From NCBI GenBank assembly GCA_916610825.1, contig OU744450.1, positions 6,654,030 through 6,718,029 on the forward strand: DNA of 64,000 nucleotides, read 5' to 3'. Within the stretch, counting starts at the first letter, position 1. Every line of letters begins with the position of its first letter. Shown here piece by piece: positions 23,198 through 36,360 of this stretch. The position numbers and the translations under genes are program-made. Source of the stretch: Haliclystus octoradiatus (taxonomy: Eukaryota > Cnidaria > Staurozoa > Stauromedusae > Haliclystidae). Under the pieces are notes generated by a model that was not told the DNA's origin, ran no database searches, and worked only from the letters and a program-made list of their open reading frames with translations.

Positions 23198-24309
23198 TAG
23201 AGATGTGCGAATCCGATCGGATCGGGTCGGATTCGGGTTGATATTTTTGGTCTTCGGATTGGATCAGATTTGCAGTGATATTTTTTGTTCGGATTATTTC
23301 GGATTTCGAAATCTGACTGAGTATTTGTCTTTTGTAGTAATTGATGTGTTCCAGCTTCCTTTCAACACAGAACATAAAGTTTCGCAATGTAAATATAGCG
23401 ACTACGTTAATATGCCGTTATGTGATCATTTTTACAATTGGTTCGGTTGATTCGATTGATGTGAAATTAATTAAAATTTTACGAAGGAAATTATTAAGAT
23501 GTCTTGATTAATCGTACATCGTTTCAATGCTTGCTGTGTCTCATGTTCTCCTCCACAGTTCACTCTCCGTATTATCATGTTTATAACTTCCTTCCAGCTT
23601 ACTTTCAACACAGAACATAAAGTTTCGCAATGTAAATATAGCGGCTACGTTAATATGCCGTTATGTGATCATTTTTACAATTGGTTCGGTTGACTCGATT
23701 GATGTGAAATTAATTAAAATTTTACGAAGGAAATTATTAAGATGTCTTGATTAATCGTACATCGTTTCAATGCTTGCTGTGTCTCATGTTCTCCTCCACA
23801 GTTCACTCTCCGTATTATCATGTTTATAACTTTATATAACGATAGACAGCTTAGTAAGTCAAACGTTGTATATTCTTTTTAGAGTCTGATGGTTTATATT
23901 TTATCGCAGTAGTAGTGACTTAAAACTTTTAGCCTGACGTACAATGTCTGTCGGCCCAGATTGAAAAGAAAACATTTTCAAATTGAAGAAAATCTGGCCG
24001 TGCATCTGAGACTGTAAACAAGTGTCGATAGATTTAAATAAAATATAAGTACAACTGTGTCAAATTATGTTAGCTAAATGTACGTCTATTCGGAAGTTTA
24101 CATGTTTTACATCTCTTTGACGCCCTGTGGAATTCGGATTTCATGCAAAAAATTTCGAATTAGTTCGGATTAATTTAGAAATTTCAGTTTCGGATCGGGT
24201 AATATTTATTTATATTATATTATTAGTTCGGATCGGATCGGATTCGGATCAGTATCACGTTTGTCCCCGTAATCAATTTTCTGTAAATCCAATCCGACGC
24301 ACACCTTTA
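23198..24309. mobile_element. hAT-like nonautonomous element with 8-bp target duplication
   Basis: The element starts TAGAGATGTGCGAATCCGAT and ends with the inverse of TAAAGGTGTGCGTCGGATTG. It is flanked by a perfect direct repeat GTTTGCAT (23190-23197 and 24310-24317). An 8-bp duplication and GTGTGCG-type termini fit the hAT superfamily. The subterminal regions are rich in GGATCGGATCGGATTCGG motifs. No transposase is present. The perfect target duplication suggests a fairly young insertion. Confidence 0.82.
23349..23834 (+). repeat. 243-bp tandem duplication inside the hAT-like element
   Basis: The block beginning TTCCAGCTTCCTTTCAACAC at 23349 repeats from 23592 with only a few changes (TTCCTTTC to TTACTTTC, a GCGACTA to GCGGCTA type change). 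The two units abut. Confidence 0.88.
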
Positions 24310-24784
24310 GTTTGCATAAACAAACACAAAACTTATGTATGTCTAATCAGAGGGTCAAACAAATAGTATAGAAATAATTTAACAACCCTACTAAACAAAA
24401 ATAAAAACGTACCTCGGTGTAAAGTATTACAACAGTGCATCGCTTCTTCTAGGAATTTGAATAATAGATGGAAATTTGAACAGGATTCCAGCATTTAGTT
24501 TTCAGGAACATTAACATTATATATAGTAGATTCAGACAAAGAAATGGTGAAAAAGAAGAGAACTTATCCATAAGACGTTGCTTTTATGTTCGAATAGGGT
24601 AAGGTGCTCGGTCGTGTTTGTCAGTGCTCATACTGATTGTATATCATTTGCCTTTGGTTTGTATTTATAACTGCTATAATGGATCCATTCAATTCATTAA
24701 CTTATATTGTTTAATATTAGAAACCTTTTAATTTTATTTTACATTTTTAATTTTCCATTTATAACCTTTGAGCTATACTCAAAC

Positions 24785-26275
24785 TCATCTTGAAATTGAT
24801 AAGGAGATTCAACCTGCGATTTTGCTGTTTTACCTATAATATATTACATTTATACTTGCTGGAGTTTACCAAGTTAGATCTATCAATTGTCAACGAACAT
24901 TTACTAACTGTTTGGAAGATTGCATTTAACAACTGTTATCTGGCTCCTTCTTTATTAAAATTATCAACGCTTGATTACTAAGGATTTACTTTATATTTAT
25001 AAATTTGAGAATCTTTATTTCGAATCTTCAAATGCTATATTCCAAGTTCAAGCAGAGATGAATTCATTGATTCGATTCAAAAACAATTCAATGGAACCAT
25101 CTACTCAATGGCACTTGGATATTTCACACTCAAGTAAAACAGAACAACTGTTATTATTGTTAAGTGGGGATATTATAAATCAATCTTCTCTCAAGGTATG
25201 TTTGGATACATTAAAGGACACTAAATGGAACATGCTCTAATAAAATTAATTCAAGACTGTACTACTGCATCTGATAACCATAAAAAGATTGTGATCATCT
25301 CACTTGATTTATCGAAAGCTTTTGATATGATTCATCACGATTTATTATTAAAGAAATGAAAAAAGTTTGATATCTCCGATTCAAGAATTATGTCGTGCCG
25401 TTAAAAATTACTTGTACGGCAGAAAAACAATCAGTAAAAATTGGAAACGAACTATCAAATCAACATCTGTTTGCAGGGGAGTTCCACAAGGATCAATTCT
25501 AGGCCCTATCCTACTCAAAATTTATGTAGCTGACTTATCATGGCTCAACATTTCATCTTTTATTATTCATCAAAGTCTGCTGAAGATTCTGTTGAAGTGA
25601 TAAACAAAGAGACACATCAATCGAGTGGTCCAACTCGATCAAACTACTTGGATCAATTATTTATTAGAAACTGTCCATGAAATTACATCTACAAAACACC
25701 ATACGAAAATTTAATTTATGCCTTCATCAACTCCTACAATTACGACACATCATAGACACCAAATTGTCTATAATGCCATACAAAACATATTTGAGACCAC
25801 ATTAAGAATACTGCTCATCATTAATCACAGGAAGATCCAAAACTGATCTAGTCAAACTTGAACATAAACAGAGAAGCTCAATTTTAAGACTGAATTCAGC
25901 ACGAAACCATCAATCTATCACTAAGGCACTAGAAAATCTTCCAACAATAGGCCTATCTATCAGAAGAACAAGTCGATTCATATCAATTATGTATCAAGCG
26001 ATAAACTTTAACATTCCAATGGCTTTTAAAGAAATGTTTGTTTTTAGCAAAACGAAGTATGCTCTTTGTGGCAAGCAGCGTTTAACTACAAAAAATACCG
26101 ATCTGAGCTGATGAGACGCTTGTTTATTTATTGCTGTATGTACTCGTCTGTGGGGTTATATTCCAGATGAGATCAAATCCTTGAAAAACAACTAGTATGT
26201 TCAAATCTAGAATTACAGAATATTTCCAAAATAGATTTTCAGAGGATAAATTAAATCAAATATTTAATGTTATCC
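24785..26275 (+). mobile_element. Decayed non-LTR retrotransposon (LINE) RT region
   Basis: Reverse-transcriptase motifs occur in order: IISLDLSKAFDMIHHDLL (about 25.30 kb) and CRGVPQGSILGPILLKIYVADL (about 25.48 kb). They lie in different frames separated by stops. A C-terminal-type stretch (HKQRSSILRLNSARNHQS, about 25.87 kb) follows. The family looks jockey/CR1-like. The catalytic YADD block is not recognisable. The element is heavily broken and not functional. Confidence 0.75.
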
Positions 26276-27512
26276 AATAATATATCCACAATTAATAACA
26301 GAAAAACTTTAATATTTGATGATTTTAATGCTTAATATAATTTAGTTATACAGTAGTTGACATGTATATAATATTAGTTTTCATTCCATTATATATATAT
26401 ATATTTTTTAGTTTTATTCAGCTCAGTTTAACTAGTTAACTTTAAATATTATAATTTCGGAACAATGTAAACGAGCAATTTGCTCATATTGACAAGCAAA
26501 TCAAACTAAAATTACACACACACACACACACTATTGGTGATATCGTCAAACGTATCAGACTTCCATATTCGATAACGGCGGCCAGTTCAAACTCGTTTAG
26601 CGTAGTCAACATCACGAAAAATACAACGAACACGGCCTCGATTCAGGCTTGGAGTTTGATTTGTTATTATTATTAAATCCCAACCCCCGTCTCAATGATG
26701 CTGCTTGCCTGCGATATTATCAATTTCATTTTTGGCTGTGCTGAAATGATGATTCCAACGTTTTGTTTAAATGCCTTTCAATTCCATGTTATGGCATACT
26801 ATCAAATCGTCCCAAGAAAATGTCATGTTTGATATGATATCAATATAATTAAAACACAATGGTGTGGCATTTGTATATTTCGAAGCTCCATGATGTATTA
26901 TCTCCAAAATTGCACGGTTTTTGCTATTTTCCGTCTCAAAATTGCCCGAAATTTGAAAAAAAGATTTCGTTGGGGGTGTCACCCCCCTTCTTACATAGTT
27001 CACAGTCGCTAGTTCCAAAATAACATTTATATAAATATCATACCGATATCATATCAAATACTACATTTTCTTGGCACGTTTCGACAGTTATACCATACCA
27101 TTTTGATGTAATTTAACAGCGTTTAAAGAAAACTTTGGAATCATCATTTCAGAACAGCTAAAAATGGAATGGAAACTTCATGCTTCGAGGAACCAAACAA
27201 TTTTTCTGTGTGATTCATCAAAATAACAAAAACGTGATCAAGAAGCATTATTGAGACTGGTTTCGGAATTCTTCTAATTGATAAGCCCATGGTCTAGAAA
27301 AGAAGAACATTTCTATATTTTGGGCTTCGTTGGTAAGTTTTGAAGAGTTTGCAGTTTGGCATTTTACCCTTACTGCGTAATTAATGGAAAAACGAGAAAA
27401 TGTAAGTTCTACCAATGAAATTCAACTTTAGAAGAATTGTATTATAATCTATGAATACAGAACTTCAAATCAACGGATTGAATTGTGGAAAATGTACTAT
27501 CATCTCACTTAC
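26276..27512. other. Intron sequence with microsatellites
   Basis: Contains a TATATA run near 26391-26405 and an AC run near 26513-26531. Around 26570-26660 the sequence is CpG-richer (ACGGCGGCCAGTTC). No exon is recognised. It would lie in the intron of kelch gene A. Confidence 0.4.
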
Positions 27513-27683
27513 TTCTTTTGGTAGATAAATCTTGTGCCATCTCGACTGAGTAGTAATTATCTGTGTAGTAGTAATCATCTTCTGGTTTTTCTTTAAAGCA
27601 TTTGACTATCTCTTCGAAGGCAATATAGTTATCAGCATCAGTATCAGTTTTGGAATCAACATTATTGCGTGATGATGCTTCAT
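27513..27683 (-). CDS. Acidic linker exon of BTB-kelch gene A
   Basis: This 171-nt exon has acceptor TTTGATAG and donor AGAA|GTAAGT, phase 1 at both ends. It joins the preceding BTB-BACK exon as ...EDIEKP-D-EASSRNNVDSKTD and the next kelch exon as ...STKR-K-NNDCLSPQ. The peptide is acidic and rich in D, E and Y (EDDYYYTDNYY), as expected of a flexible linker between BACK and the kelch propeller. The paralogous plus-strand gene has a similar exon at 41104 (SSxxxxDSKT shared). The exact splice partners are inferred from phase. Confidence 0.68.
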
Positions 27684-30600
27684 CTATCAAACAAAAATAG
27701 GTTATTCACGTTTATACACGATAAGGAAGAACAGCGTCAATATATCATTTTACTTTTAATATTAATAGTAGTGTCTGTTTGTAAATAAATTATATACGAC
27801 ACTACCACTATATATTTGCGGTCTGTCTGCGACTTATGTAGGTCTCACTGGCGAAATAATACAGATTATACGTTATCGGGAAACTATGCAAACTTTTGTG
27901 TCGAGATAACCATGTACAGTAGCAAATTTTTTGTATGAATATTATGATAGTGTGGCGTTGTTTTGAAAAAATAAACTTCCCTTGATACTTTATTTGATAT
28001 CATTGTATTAACAAATTTAAATTTTTGAAAAATTTCATAGGTTGATAATTTAGTGGGTTACATAAATCAAAGGCAAATTAAAATTTCCAGAAGGAAAACC
28101 TTTTGTTATGAATGAAGCTGCGAGAAAAGAATTTGGACAAGTAAAATTAAATAAGTCAATCAGTTCTAGGATAATCAAAATAATACAAAATACTGAATAG
28201 CATTGAAGTACTAGAATAGCTAAACTAAACAAAATATGTTTTGAAATCAAAGAAACGTAGCGAAATCAAAATTCTAGAGCGGGGGACAAACGCTTCGAAA
28301 GTTAAACCGATTTGAGTCCTTAATTTATTAATGGAACGAAATCCAGTTAATAACTTTTCTTAAAAAAGAGTTACTTGAATATATAATTTGCAGGAAGATT
28401 GATAAAACAATCTGTCTTAAAATCAAAGCAACATAGTCCAAACGTGGTGTTCAAAATTGAAATCAACAATCTAGCGCAGTGCATAAAGTATAAGAACTTA
28501 CAAAAAAATTATAAAATGACGTTGGTGTTCAACTAATTAGAAAAAAGTCATCAAAGCTGGAAGAAAATATCAGTCTACAGTCTAATGTTACAGAGTTCAG
28601 AATTAATCAAGGCATTGCACAAGGGTATATATATGATTTATAATTTAATATAAAAATATGCAAATTAGATTTATGAGCGGACAGGCTTTGATTTTCAGAT
28701 TTTATTTTCAAAATTAACGAAAGAATTGTAAAAGTTATTAAAATTAATATTTCATTTATATTGATCAGCGATAAAAACAACACACAATATTTTGCTACAG
28801 TTTCGAAACTGAACGTGTGTCTTGATGTTATCGTTGATCAACATTGAATGGAGTTAGATTCAAGAATGTCTAATTCAACAAAATTAAATTGAATTGCAAA
28901 TCAGCTATATGATATGTGATAAATAATAATTATAATATTTCAAAAATATTTTTAAAACTTCATTCAATAATGAAAAAATAAGATGAATTCGCAAACATGT
29001 CAATAGTTTGAAGAAGTTTAACAAACCCTGTGTTACTGTGGTATCGCAAGGAATACAGTCAGAGACGAAACATTGAATCTGCTGTAACTGAAAAGTCCTT
29101 CATAAAATCAAATCTTACATATATATACAGGTTTACAAAATGCTGACTAATATTACAGAAAGATCTAGATATACAAAAGTTAAGGATTTATGTTTACATC
29201 ATCGTGATTCAGCATATTCTAGAATCACAGAAGGTCAACGAATATTACGACATGATATTAAATATAGATTAAAATTACATCATCATGACATAGCATAATT
29301 TGTGATAATAATAGTAATGATGAAAATACTACAGTTACAAGAATGAAATGCGAAAAAGTGGGCATAGCAATAGCTGATCATAGTACACATCGGTCATATA
29401 TTAAAACATAGCTTACCATTTTCCAAAAATAAGAAAGAAGAATGAGATCCAAATAATAATTTTGAGTGGCATAATCTCCGAACAACATTTATATACATAA
29501 TTACGGTTTCCTGAGTTAATATACTAATCAATAACAAGTCAACAATCATATTTCATCGAAGGGGAGTATAAACCCGATAAGAATAAAATATAAATTGTCT
29601 TTTACTCAAAATAACTCTGACTAGGTGCATCCCTTTCGATAGATTCTGAATAAATATGCATATTACGAATCTGACAGCAAATTGAGTTGTTTTGGTTTTT
29701 CTATCAAAACAACTGATTTCTACATCTATCATGTGATATATGAATGATACGCCTAGAAATATTGACAACAACATGCAACATAACATTAATAGCGATTTAT
29801 TATAACGATAAATTTAATCTTTAGTAATAAACAAAGATAAGTAATATAGGGATAGTCTGCAATAAATCAGATGTATATGATTGCACAATATTTTTGCTTA
29901 AGATTTCGAATAATTAATATATTTCAAAATACTGAAACAGAGAATTATATATCAATATATTATCGAGTAGCAATTCAAAATCAAAATAGCAATTTTAAAT
30001 CTGAATATATAGAAATTAAAAACAGATCAGTAAGTAGATGCAAAAAGGACTTTGGGGCTCATTGTTCAGTTTTTTTTACTCATAAAATTCTATTTTCAAT
30101 GAACTCTTATTTTGCTAGACGGCTAAACACAGTCTCCTTGCAGGGATTGTTAGGATCAAAAATATATTTGCACATTATAAGTGATGTACATTTTGTTCAA
30201 TGAAATGGAAAAGGTATTTGAATCTTTTTCTATCTTCATGATTATGATTATACAATAGAAGATATAAAGTTGTCTGGTAATTATGTATTATATATCATAT
30301 GATTTGATTTGATTCAGAATTGTCAACAAAATTATTTAAGAAAATAAAAATAAATCATTTTATCACATTAATTTTCAGGTTACGATACTAAAATAGCAGT
30401 AATATACGGCCTGAGGGACTTCAATATTTTTGACTGGGTGGGCTATATTCAGAAATTGGGGGAGATTGATAAGACATGCTAAGACTGATAATACCTTATA
30501 GGTATAATATATCTGGATTTGATTGAAGACAATGGCTCAAAAAATTACCTCAATGTGTGTCCAGCAAATGACAGGTCACATGTTACAACTAAGTTGATAA

Positions 30601-32125
30601 TAATCTTGAAAAATCAAGGTGAAACTAAAGGGGCTGGTGTTACAATTTACTCTAGAGGATTCTTAGCCCTGTCTTCGAGGAAACAGTTTTGTTTGCCAGG
30701 AAAGGTTTGGTATTTCAAGCAGTTTTTCAAATCTTTTCTGTAAATATCACCCCATCTTCAGGGGAACTAGCGCCTTTCATGGGGAAATTCCGGAACCAAC
30801 ATGTTAAAGAGCATAAAGGGTCAAGCTTTAGCGGACAATGCTCGAGTGAGACAAGACATGCAAGTTTGTTTGGACGATGTGTTCATGTTTTAGACTTCTT
30901 AAATTCAAGGACTTACATTTTACATGTTCTAAGAGTGTAACAACTGTTTAATTCTTTTTGCTACTTAGTAATCTAAAAAGTTAATTGAAAATTAATTGAT
31001 TGATTTAATTGGAAAGTTTTATCACACAAGCATCCAGTACTGGACTTACACTAATTGCTAGTTTTATATAATAGTGACTAAGTGCCTTTTTACAACAGTG
31101 TATCATCTCGTGTCGCATATCATACCGTGTCGCATGTCCTGTATCATACCGTTAGCTGTGATATTACTATCCTGTGCTAACATTTGGATTTTTCTATTAA
31201 AATATTTTATGACAAGATCCTTCTCTGTAGAGTTTGAACAAACTTTTCTATAGTCAGAGCATGTATAAGCAATGACAGTGGTGTTATCAGCATCAGGTTT
31301 GAACTCAGTATTACTATGTATCTATATATATTACTAGGAATCTAAAAAACGTAAAGGTATATGCAATCAAATACAAATGGAATTGATTTTTATATTAATT
31401 TACTGAAAACAGAAATAAAAGTAAAAAAATTCATATAAAAAATAGATCTTTCACACGTACCAATGATGCCGTCGAGAATTATCTGAAGAAAAGATTTCTA
31501 GTCCTTGTTGTGTATTTTGATCGTGACCCGGAATGAATCCTTCTATGCAACAACAACATGACTGTGAAAATATCATTTAGGTCTATTCAGGTCTATTCCA
31601 ACTAGAAAGATTATCAAAGCAACTAAAATACTTCTTGTAGTCTGTCATATAGTGTTACACTGTCATAAAATCCTTTCCAATGAAAATCAAAAGAAAACAT
31701 TTGAAAGGAGTACATTTTGAATGATTGTATAATAAAACGTTTAATTTTTATAGTGAACATTTCAAGCTCTATTCACACTACTTTAATATACCTTCAGAAC
31801 AAAAAATTGGGTAATTCGAGCAGCAATTTAGTTTTGATTAGCAAAAAATGTCTGCGTTAACAGCAGAAAAATAGTATGTGAATAAACATTTAATTATCAA
31901 CCTTTGTGCAATAAAAGTAGGATCTATAAATCAAAACAGCAGATAAATCAAATGTGAAGGGAAAACCATTCATCATATCAAAACTTATTTACTTGCAGGG
32001 ATGAAACTTTGTTCTCAAATTTATCGGACATGCTGATTCTCAGTAATAAAAAATAAACAGCATCAACCACTTAATTCGATTGTTTCGATTTTTTAATCAA
32101 TCTGTTTCTGACAATAAATTACAAT
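27684..32125. other. Long AT-rich intron-like stretch
   Basis: No complete gene is seen. One signal-peptide-like exon on the minus strand is listed separately. Around 30.4-30.95 kb the sequence looks like an old interspersed repeat (less AT-rich, small hairpin TATCACCCCATCTTCAGGGG), but I cannot name it. The rest is unrecognised. Confidence 0.4.
29417..29472 (-). CDS. Possible signal-peptide exon
   Basis: An ATG opens MPLKIIIWISFFFLIFGK and is followed by a donor TG|GTAAGC, phase 2. One lysine, a hydrophobic core of about 12 residues and a short polar end are what a secretory signal needs. It does not fit the 27683 exon, because that join would create a stop, so it would belong to a separate gene whose other exons I cannot find. 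Confidence 0.3.
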
Positions 32126-32398
32126 ATGAAATGTAAGGATCTACCTGCACCAGAATTGTCTCAAAAAAGCCTTTGTTACCTTGCTTCTAGGTTCAAAACA
32201 GAACATCCGGAAGGTACAGAAATATTAAAGAAATACATGTACATGGATGATATGCATGCAATCTCAGAGACAATGGTTTGTGAAGCTGAAAATGTAATTT
32301 GTGAAGCATCCAAGATCCTTGGTGAAGCAAAGTTCCAAATAAAGAAATGGCATAGTAACCACAAAGGAGCTGAAAACAACAATGACACTAGTCACTAG
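32126..32398 (+). mobile_element. BEL/Pao LTR-retrotransposon fossil fragment
   Basis: A short piece of reverse transcriptase: a YMDD-type catalytic box preceded by a CYLASRFKTEHPEG stretch and followed by a QIKKWHSNH stretch. This order is typical of the BEL/Pao family. Only this fragment is recognised. No terminal repeats or other domains are seen nearby. It is an old, broken relic. Confidence 0.6.
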
Positions 32399-33324
32399 TG
32401 TAGAAGCGGATACATCAAGGAGGGAATGCCAATGCAAAGAGAATGGAAGGATCTGACTTGCACACGTTTATTGATGATATTCAAGCTCAAATCTTGATAG
32501 AAGAATTTGTAAGGGTAGAAGAGGTGCTGCCAATGGCAATTTCAAGGTCTAAAGGATAACGATGCATGTGGACCACAAGTCGGACTACATGCATATTTGC
32601 AGATAGGGTAGAGCATGAGTTTGGGGCTTTCTAATTCCTAAGATGGAGGAAACGTGACGATGGAATGGAAGTGAGATTTGTCAAAAACACCAGAGAAGCA
32701 ATGGATACGCATCCAGGCCTGGTTAAGTATTGGGTCGATTTGAAGCTGTGCTGCATTGGATAAAGTCTTAATCTATTCCTTTAAAAACGTTCATTTGTTG
32801 TTACAGAAGCGATGAAGGCCTACGGTGAAACATATAGAATCAGAGATAGTAATAGAATAGAAATAGTGGTAGAAATACAGCTAAACATCGAAGTAACATC
32901 TTGAAGGGGTTTTGACATATGAAGCTGTTCCTTGCGTTTTCACATGTCTCCTTTTGAACGTAAGGTTTTTGCATAACAACGAGCGTTCCGAGTTAGTATA
33001 AGTTTGCATCTAACCAAAGAATAAAGTTTTGAATCATTCACAGCCGTGATCTCAGAGGAGCTCATGCACAAAAGGAGGGTAATTTAGGGCAATATTTATT
33101 TACAAATACACAAGATAGTGCTATTACATTGCTAGTTTTTGAGTAACTTTTTTACAATTTTTCAAAGAACAAATATTGGCATGGGCCAAAACAAAGAGAA
33201 GAATCATCAATGAATAATTTTATCCCCAAATGCCTTATGAATTAGTGAGGCTTCAATTCCTATAGTTAACGGGATGAAGGCCAAATCATCTCTCATTGCT
33301 AAGGCTTTGGGATACTCAAGATAC

Positions 33325-33497
33325 AATTCATAACAGTTCATGAACGTTAAATGGCCCTAAATTTTCATGACCTGTTCATGAACTGTCTGTGAGGGTTCAT
33401 GAACTGTTCATGAATAGTTCATGAACAGTTCAGGAAGATTGGAGCCATATAACGTTCATGAACTGTTCATGAACTCCTGAACTGTTTATCACAGGGG
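33325..33497. mobile_element. GTTCATGAAC element, well preserved
   Basis: CAGTTCATGAACGTTAAATG leads into GGCCC and a run of inverted TTCATGAAC blocks, ending CTGAACTGTTTATCACAGGGG. The core is almost self-complementary. It is one of the best copies of the family. Confidence 0.6.
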
Positions 33498-34620
33498 TTT
33501 GCTAAATCATAAATACTGTTAATCCTGCTAATGACACAACTCTGTATATTGGAATGGTGATCCAGCGGCCATATATAATTTGTTTCTTATTGTCAGAGTA
33601 TTGACTTTTGATAGCACTAGATTTCAAGTCGCACGCAAATGCAGACGCTTGAAATTGGTTATGAATGATTTTGCTTGGTTTCGAATAAATGCAATCTTTG
33701 GAGAAAAACTGACAGAAGCCGTTGTGGAAGTGTAGCGTGCATGTATTATTATATTATATCAAGCGCCAGATTAACCCGTAAGCTATATATAAGCTTCAGC
33801 TTAGGGCCCCTCGTTTTTGAAGGGCCCTTAAAAGGGATGATTTTCATTCTTAAACGTTACAGAAGTAGGGATGATTTTCAGTCAGAAAGGTGCAGAGTTA
33901 CAAATTCACTGAATATACTGTAATCCGAATGAGAACACTATGTCGAATTTGTGAACTATTCCCAATAATTTAGTTTGTATTAACGGCATAAGATTGATCC
34001 GCGGTATTTGCTCTCGGTATTCAAATATGGTGATTGTTGCACTGATTCACAGTACCATGTAGTGACTTGAAAAATGGCATTCACTTTAGAGCATTTTGAA
34101 GTTTGAGATTTCGAAAATTGAGAACCTGCAAGGCGCGATTTTATTTATCTGTTTTAAAAAACTATTTGTCAAACCTTACTCAACTCAATTGCCGGAATAA
34201 GTACTTTTAGCACTGGCTGTGTATTGAGCATTATCACATCTGACGATATATAAATCTTTTTTCATTATTATAATATTAATAAATATGTCAACGACTACAT
34301 ATTTCGGTATTGTTACTTAAAGCTTTACGCTTTATGAGATCCTCAGACAGTTGAAAACTAATCAATAATCACATGATATCTACCTCGTAGTTAAACTTAC
34401 AAAAACAAGGCTATTGTTAAATGATATAAAAGACTATAGTTGTTTATTATAGATCATGTTATATTTTTATGTTATGTTTTCATACCTACTAAATTTTAAT
34501 AGTTCTGATCTTTTAGTTGGTAATGTTTTTAGTGCGTATTATTTGACACTTTTCGGCAATACATAGCTGACATCTCTTTCATTTTGTACGATATGGCCCG
34601 GCTGTGGATAGTACTGAGAC

Positions 34621-34767
34621 TGACGATTCAATTTTGTTGTCAATATCTTGGGTTTTCACTACCAAATATATTTCGAGAAGTAAGTTTTGTTGGAGCATTT
34701 TTTATGTATATTTGGGAACTGAAAATCCAAGATATTGACTACAGCCTACTACAAAATTGAATGGTCA
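34621..34767. repeat. Hairpin element
   Basis: TGACGATTCAATTTTGTTGT with CAATATCTTGGGTTTTCA pairs with the inverted TGAAAATCCAAGATATTG and ACAAAATTGAATGGTCA. Stems are about 45-50 bp, with a few bulges, around a loop of about 40 bp. It is a small foldback MITE, family unknown. Confidence 0.6.
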
Positions 34768-35042
34768 GCAAAATCCACTGCCAAACCATATAATACTCAC
34801 AAATCAAAGAGTCAGATATGCAGATGCCAAATAAAATACCAAAACGTCAGGGTCAGTACATGCAGTATTGAATGCAGAATTGCAAAAATGTAAAATACCT
34901 ATACATAAATGTGAAACTCAATTATTAAAGAACAGTTTAAAAAATTTCATGCTGAAATTTCTAGAAAATTTTGTCGGCATTATAGGCTCAATTCAATTGG
35001 CATGCTGTTATTATAAAACAAATGTGCAGATCATAGCTTTAC

Positions 35043-35793
35043 CTGGCTTTTCAATATCTTCAATATCTTCAATTTCTTCAATAAGTTCCATCAATGGAGC
35101 ATATTGAGAACTTCTGCTATCTCTATCATATTTGTACCATCTCATTGAAAAATGCCGTAGATCTTTTGAGGAAACAGTACATGGCAGTTTGAGTAAGGTT
35201 TTTAGATGGTCGAATGACATGGCCAGTAGGTCATCGCCAATTGCAGGATTCATAAAATGCTTTATAATGAAATGAGATGCAGGGTCAATAAGACCATTTT
35301 CATTGATAGAAATACCTGTATTGAAGACTTTTACACAGTTATCGATGCATAATTTTTTGACCAAATGATCAACACAAACTGTTTTGATAGATTTAAATTT
35401 TAGTAAATGTGAAGCTTCTATTAATTTGTAAACGCTGTCTTCCTCGAAAATCAATTCACATGTATAACAGTAATTGATGATAATGTCCATTATATCAGCA
35501 GAAGCAGTCTTTATTTCAACATAATAAGTATCAGCTTTGGCAATATCACATGAAAACTTTTCATAAAAATATTCACTACTTCCTGCTATTACTACTTGAT
35601 GGACACGAAACTGTTTTTCGTCACAATATATAGTTGCATCACACCCAAATCCACGAGAACGGAATTCTTTTAGCTTTGAACTCAGATTGCTGAAATGATT
35701 GCTATCCTGCGTGTGGAGAGTTTCACTGTCTGGTTGGTTTAGCCGAAAACATCCAGAAAAAGGATTTCTTTGCCAATGTTTTTCGTTAGCCAT
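35043..35793 (-). CDS. BTB-BACK exon (first exon of kelch-like gene A)
   Basis: The ATG at 35793 sits in a good context (CGCAATGG), and 250 codons lead to a donor CCAG|GTAAAG in phase 1. The N-terminal about 40 residues are unique. The BTB domain spans roughly residues 40-150 (LKEFRSRGFGCDATIYCDEK, FRVHQVVIAGSSEYFYEKF, then DIMDIIINYCYTCEL). The BACK region follows (HLLKFKSIKTVCVDHLVKKL, NCVKVFNTGISINENG). Family role: Cullin-3 adaptor whose BTB binds the ligase and whose kelch propeller binds substrate. The next exons by phase are at 27683 and 8388. It is divergent from a paralog at 36361. A run of I-E-D repeats ends the exon. Confidence 0.85.
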
Positions 35794-36360
35794 TGCGATA
35801 CTTACAAATGAATGTGTCTTATTTAGAACATGGTTAGATTTTCATATATTCTGCTTCTTTCCAGGCATAACATCTTTTCTATTTTCAAAACATACCCGAT
35901 ACATGATTCATATTTTCATTGGTTAACGTGTGTATTTCGTCGTGTATACCTGTATCGCTTGACTTGCCCAAGTCTCACTTTTACTTTGACGATTTTGATA
36001 TGTTGGTAAGAGACGCTTACCGCTCGTCAAATTGCGGTATATCAAAGCGGGACTTATAGATCAGTCAACTGTATCGCATGTTTCGGTGTCATATTCTTTT
36101 GTCACTCTTGGGGTGCCGCTTTGTTGTTTTTCGAATGTTGAAATTTGGAATCGCAGATTGAAATTCAAGTAGAATATTAATCCACCATCGACAGACGACA
36201 ACATATAACGGCAAACATTAACAAAGGTCAACCTTATTTTACTTTCTGAACTGTAAATATATTCATTTTGATTCCCAATTGGTTTCATTTTCACTTCATT
36301 GGATTTTATAGGCCAGTCATCCATCTTAGCAGAAAGGACCGACGTTTACTGAAAGTGAAA
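35794..36360. promoter_or_regulatory. Divergent intergenic region between two BTB-BACK genes
   Basis: The 567 bp between the two ATG codons must contain both 5' leaders and probably a shared bidirectional promoter. The middle (about 35935-36010) is less AT-rich (TTCGTCGTGTATACC, ACGCTTACCGCTCGTC). No TATA box or initiator is assigned with confidence. Confidence 0.5.

Larger units (their letters stand above)
32399..35042. other. Gene-free stretch with small repeats
   Basis: Holds a GTTCATGAAC element (33325-33497) and a hairpin element (34621-34767). The part at 32.4-32.9 kb may continue the BEL/Pao relic, but this is not clear. No exon is recognised. On the minus strand it lies 3' of the BTB-BACK exon, so it forms the first part of gene A's intron 1. 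Confidence 0.4.

Noticed and set aside
27513-29472. Joining the signal-peptide exon to the acidic linker exon
   Set aside because: The join makes TG+A, a stop codon. The linker exon fits the BTB-BACK exon's phase instead.
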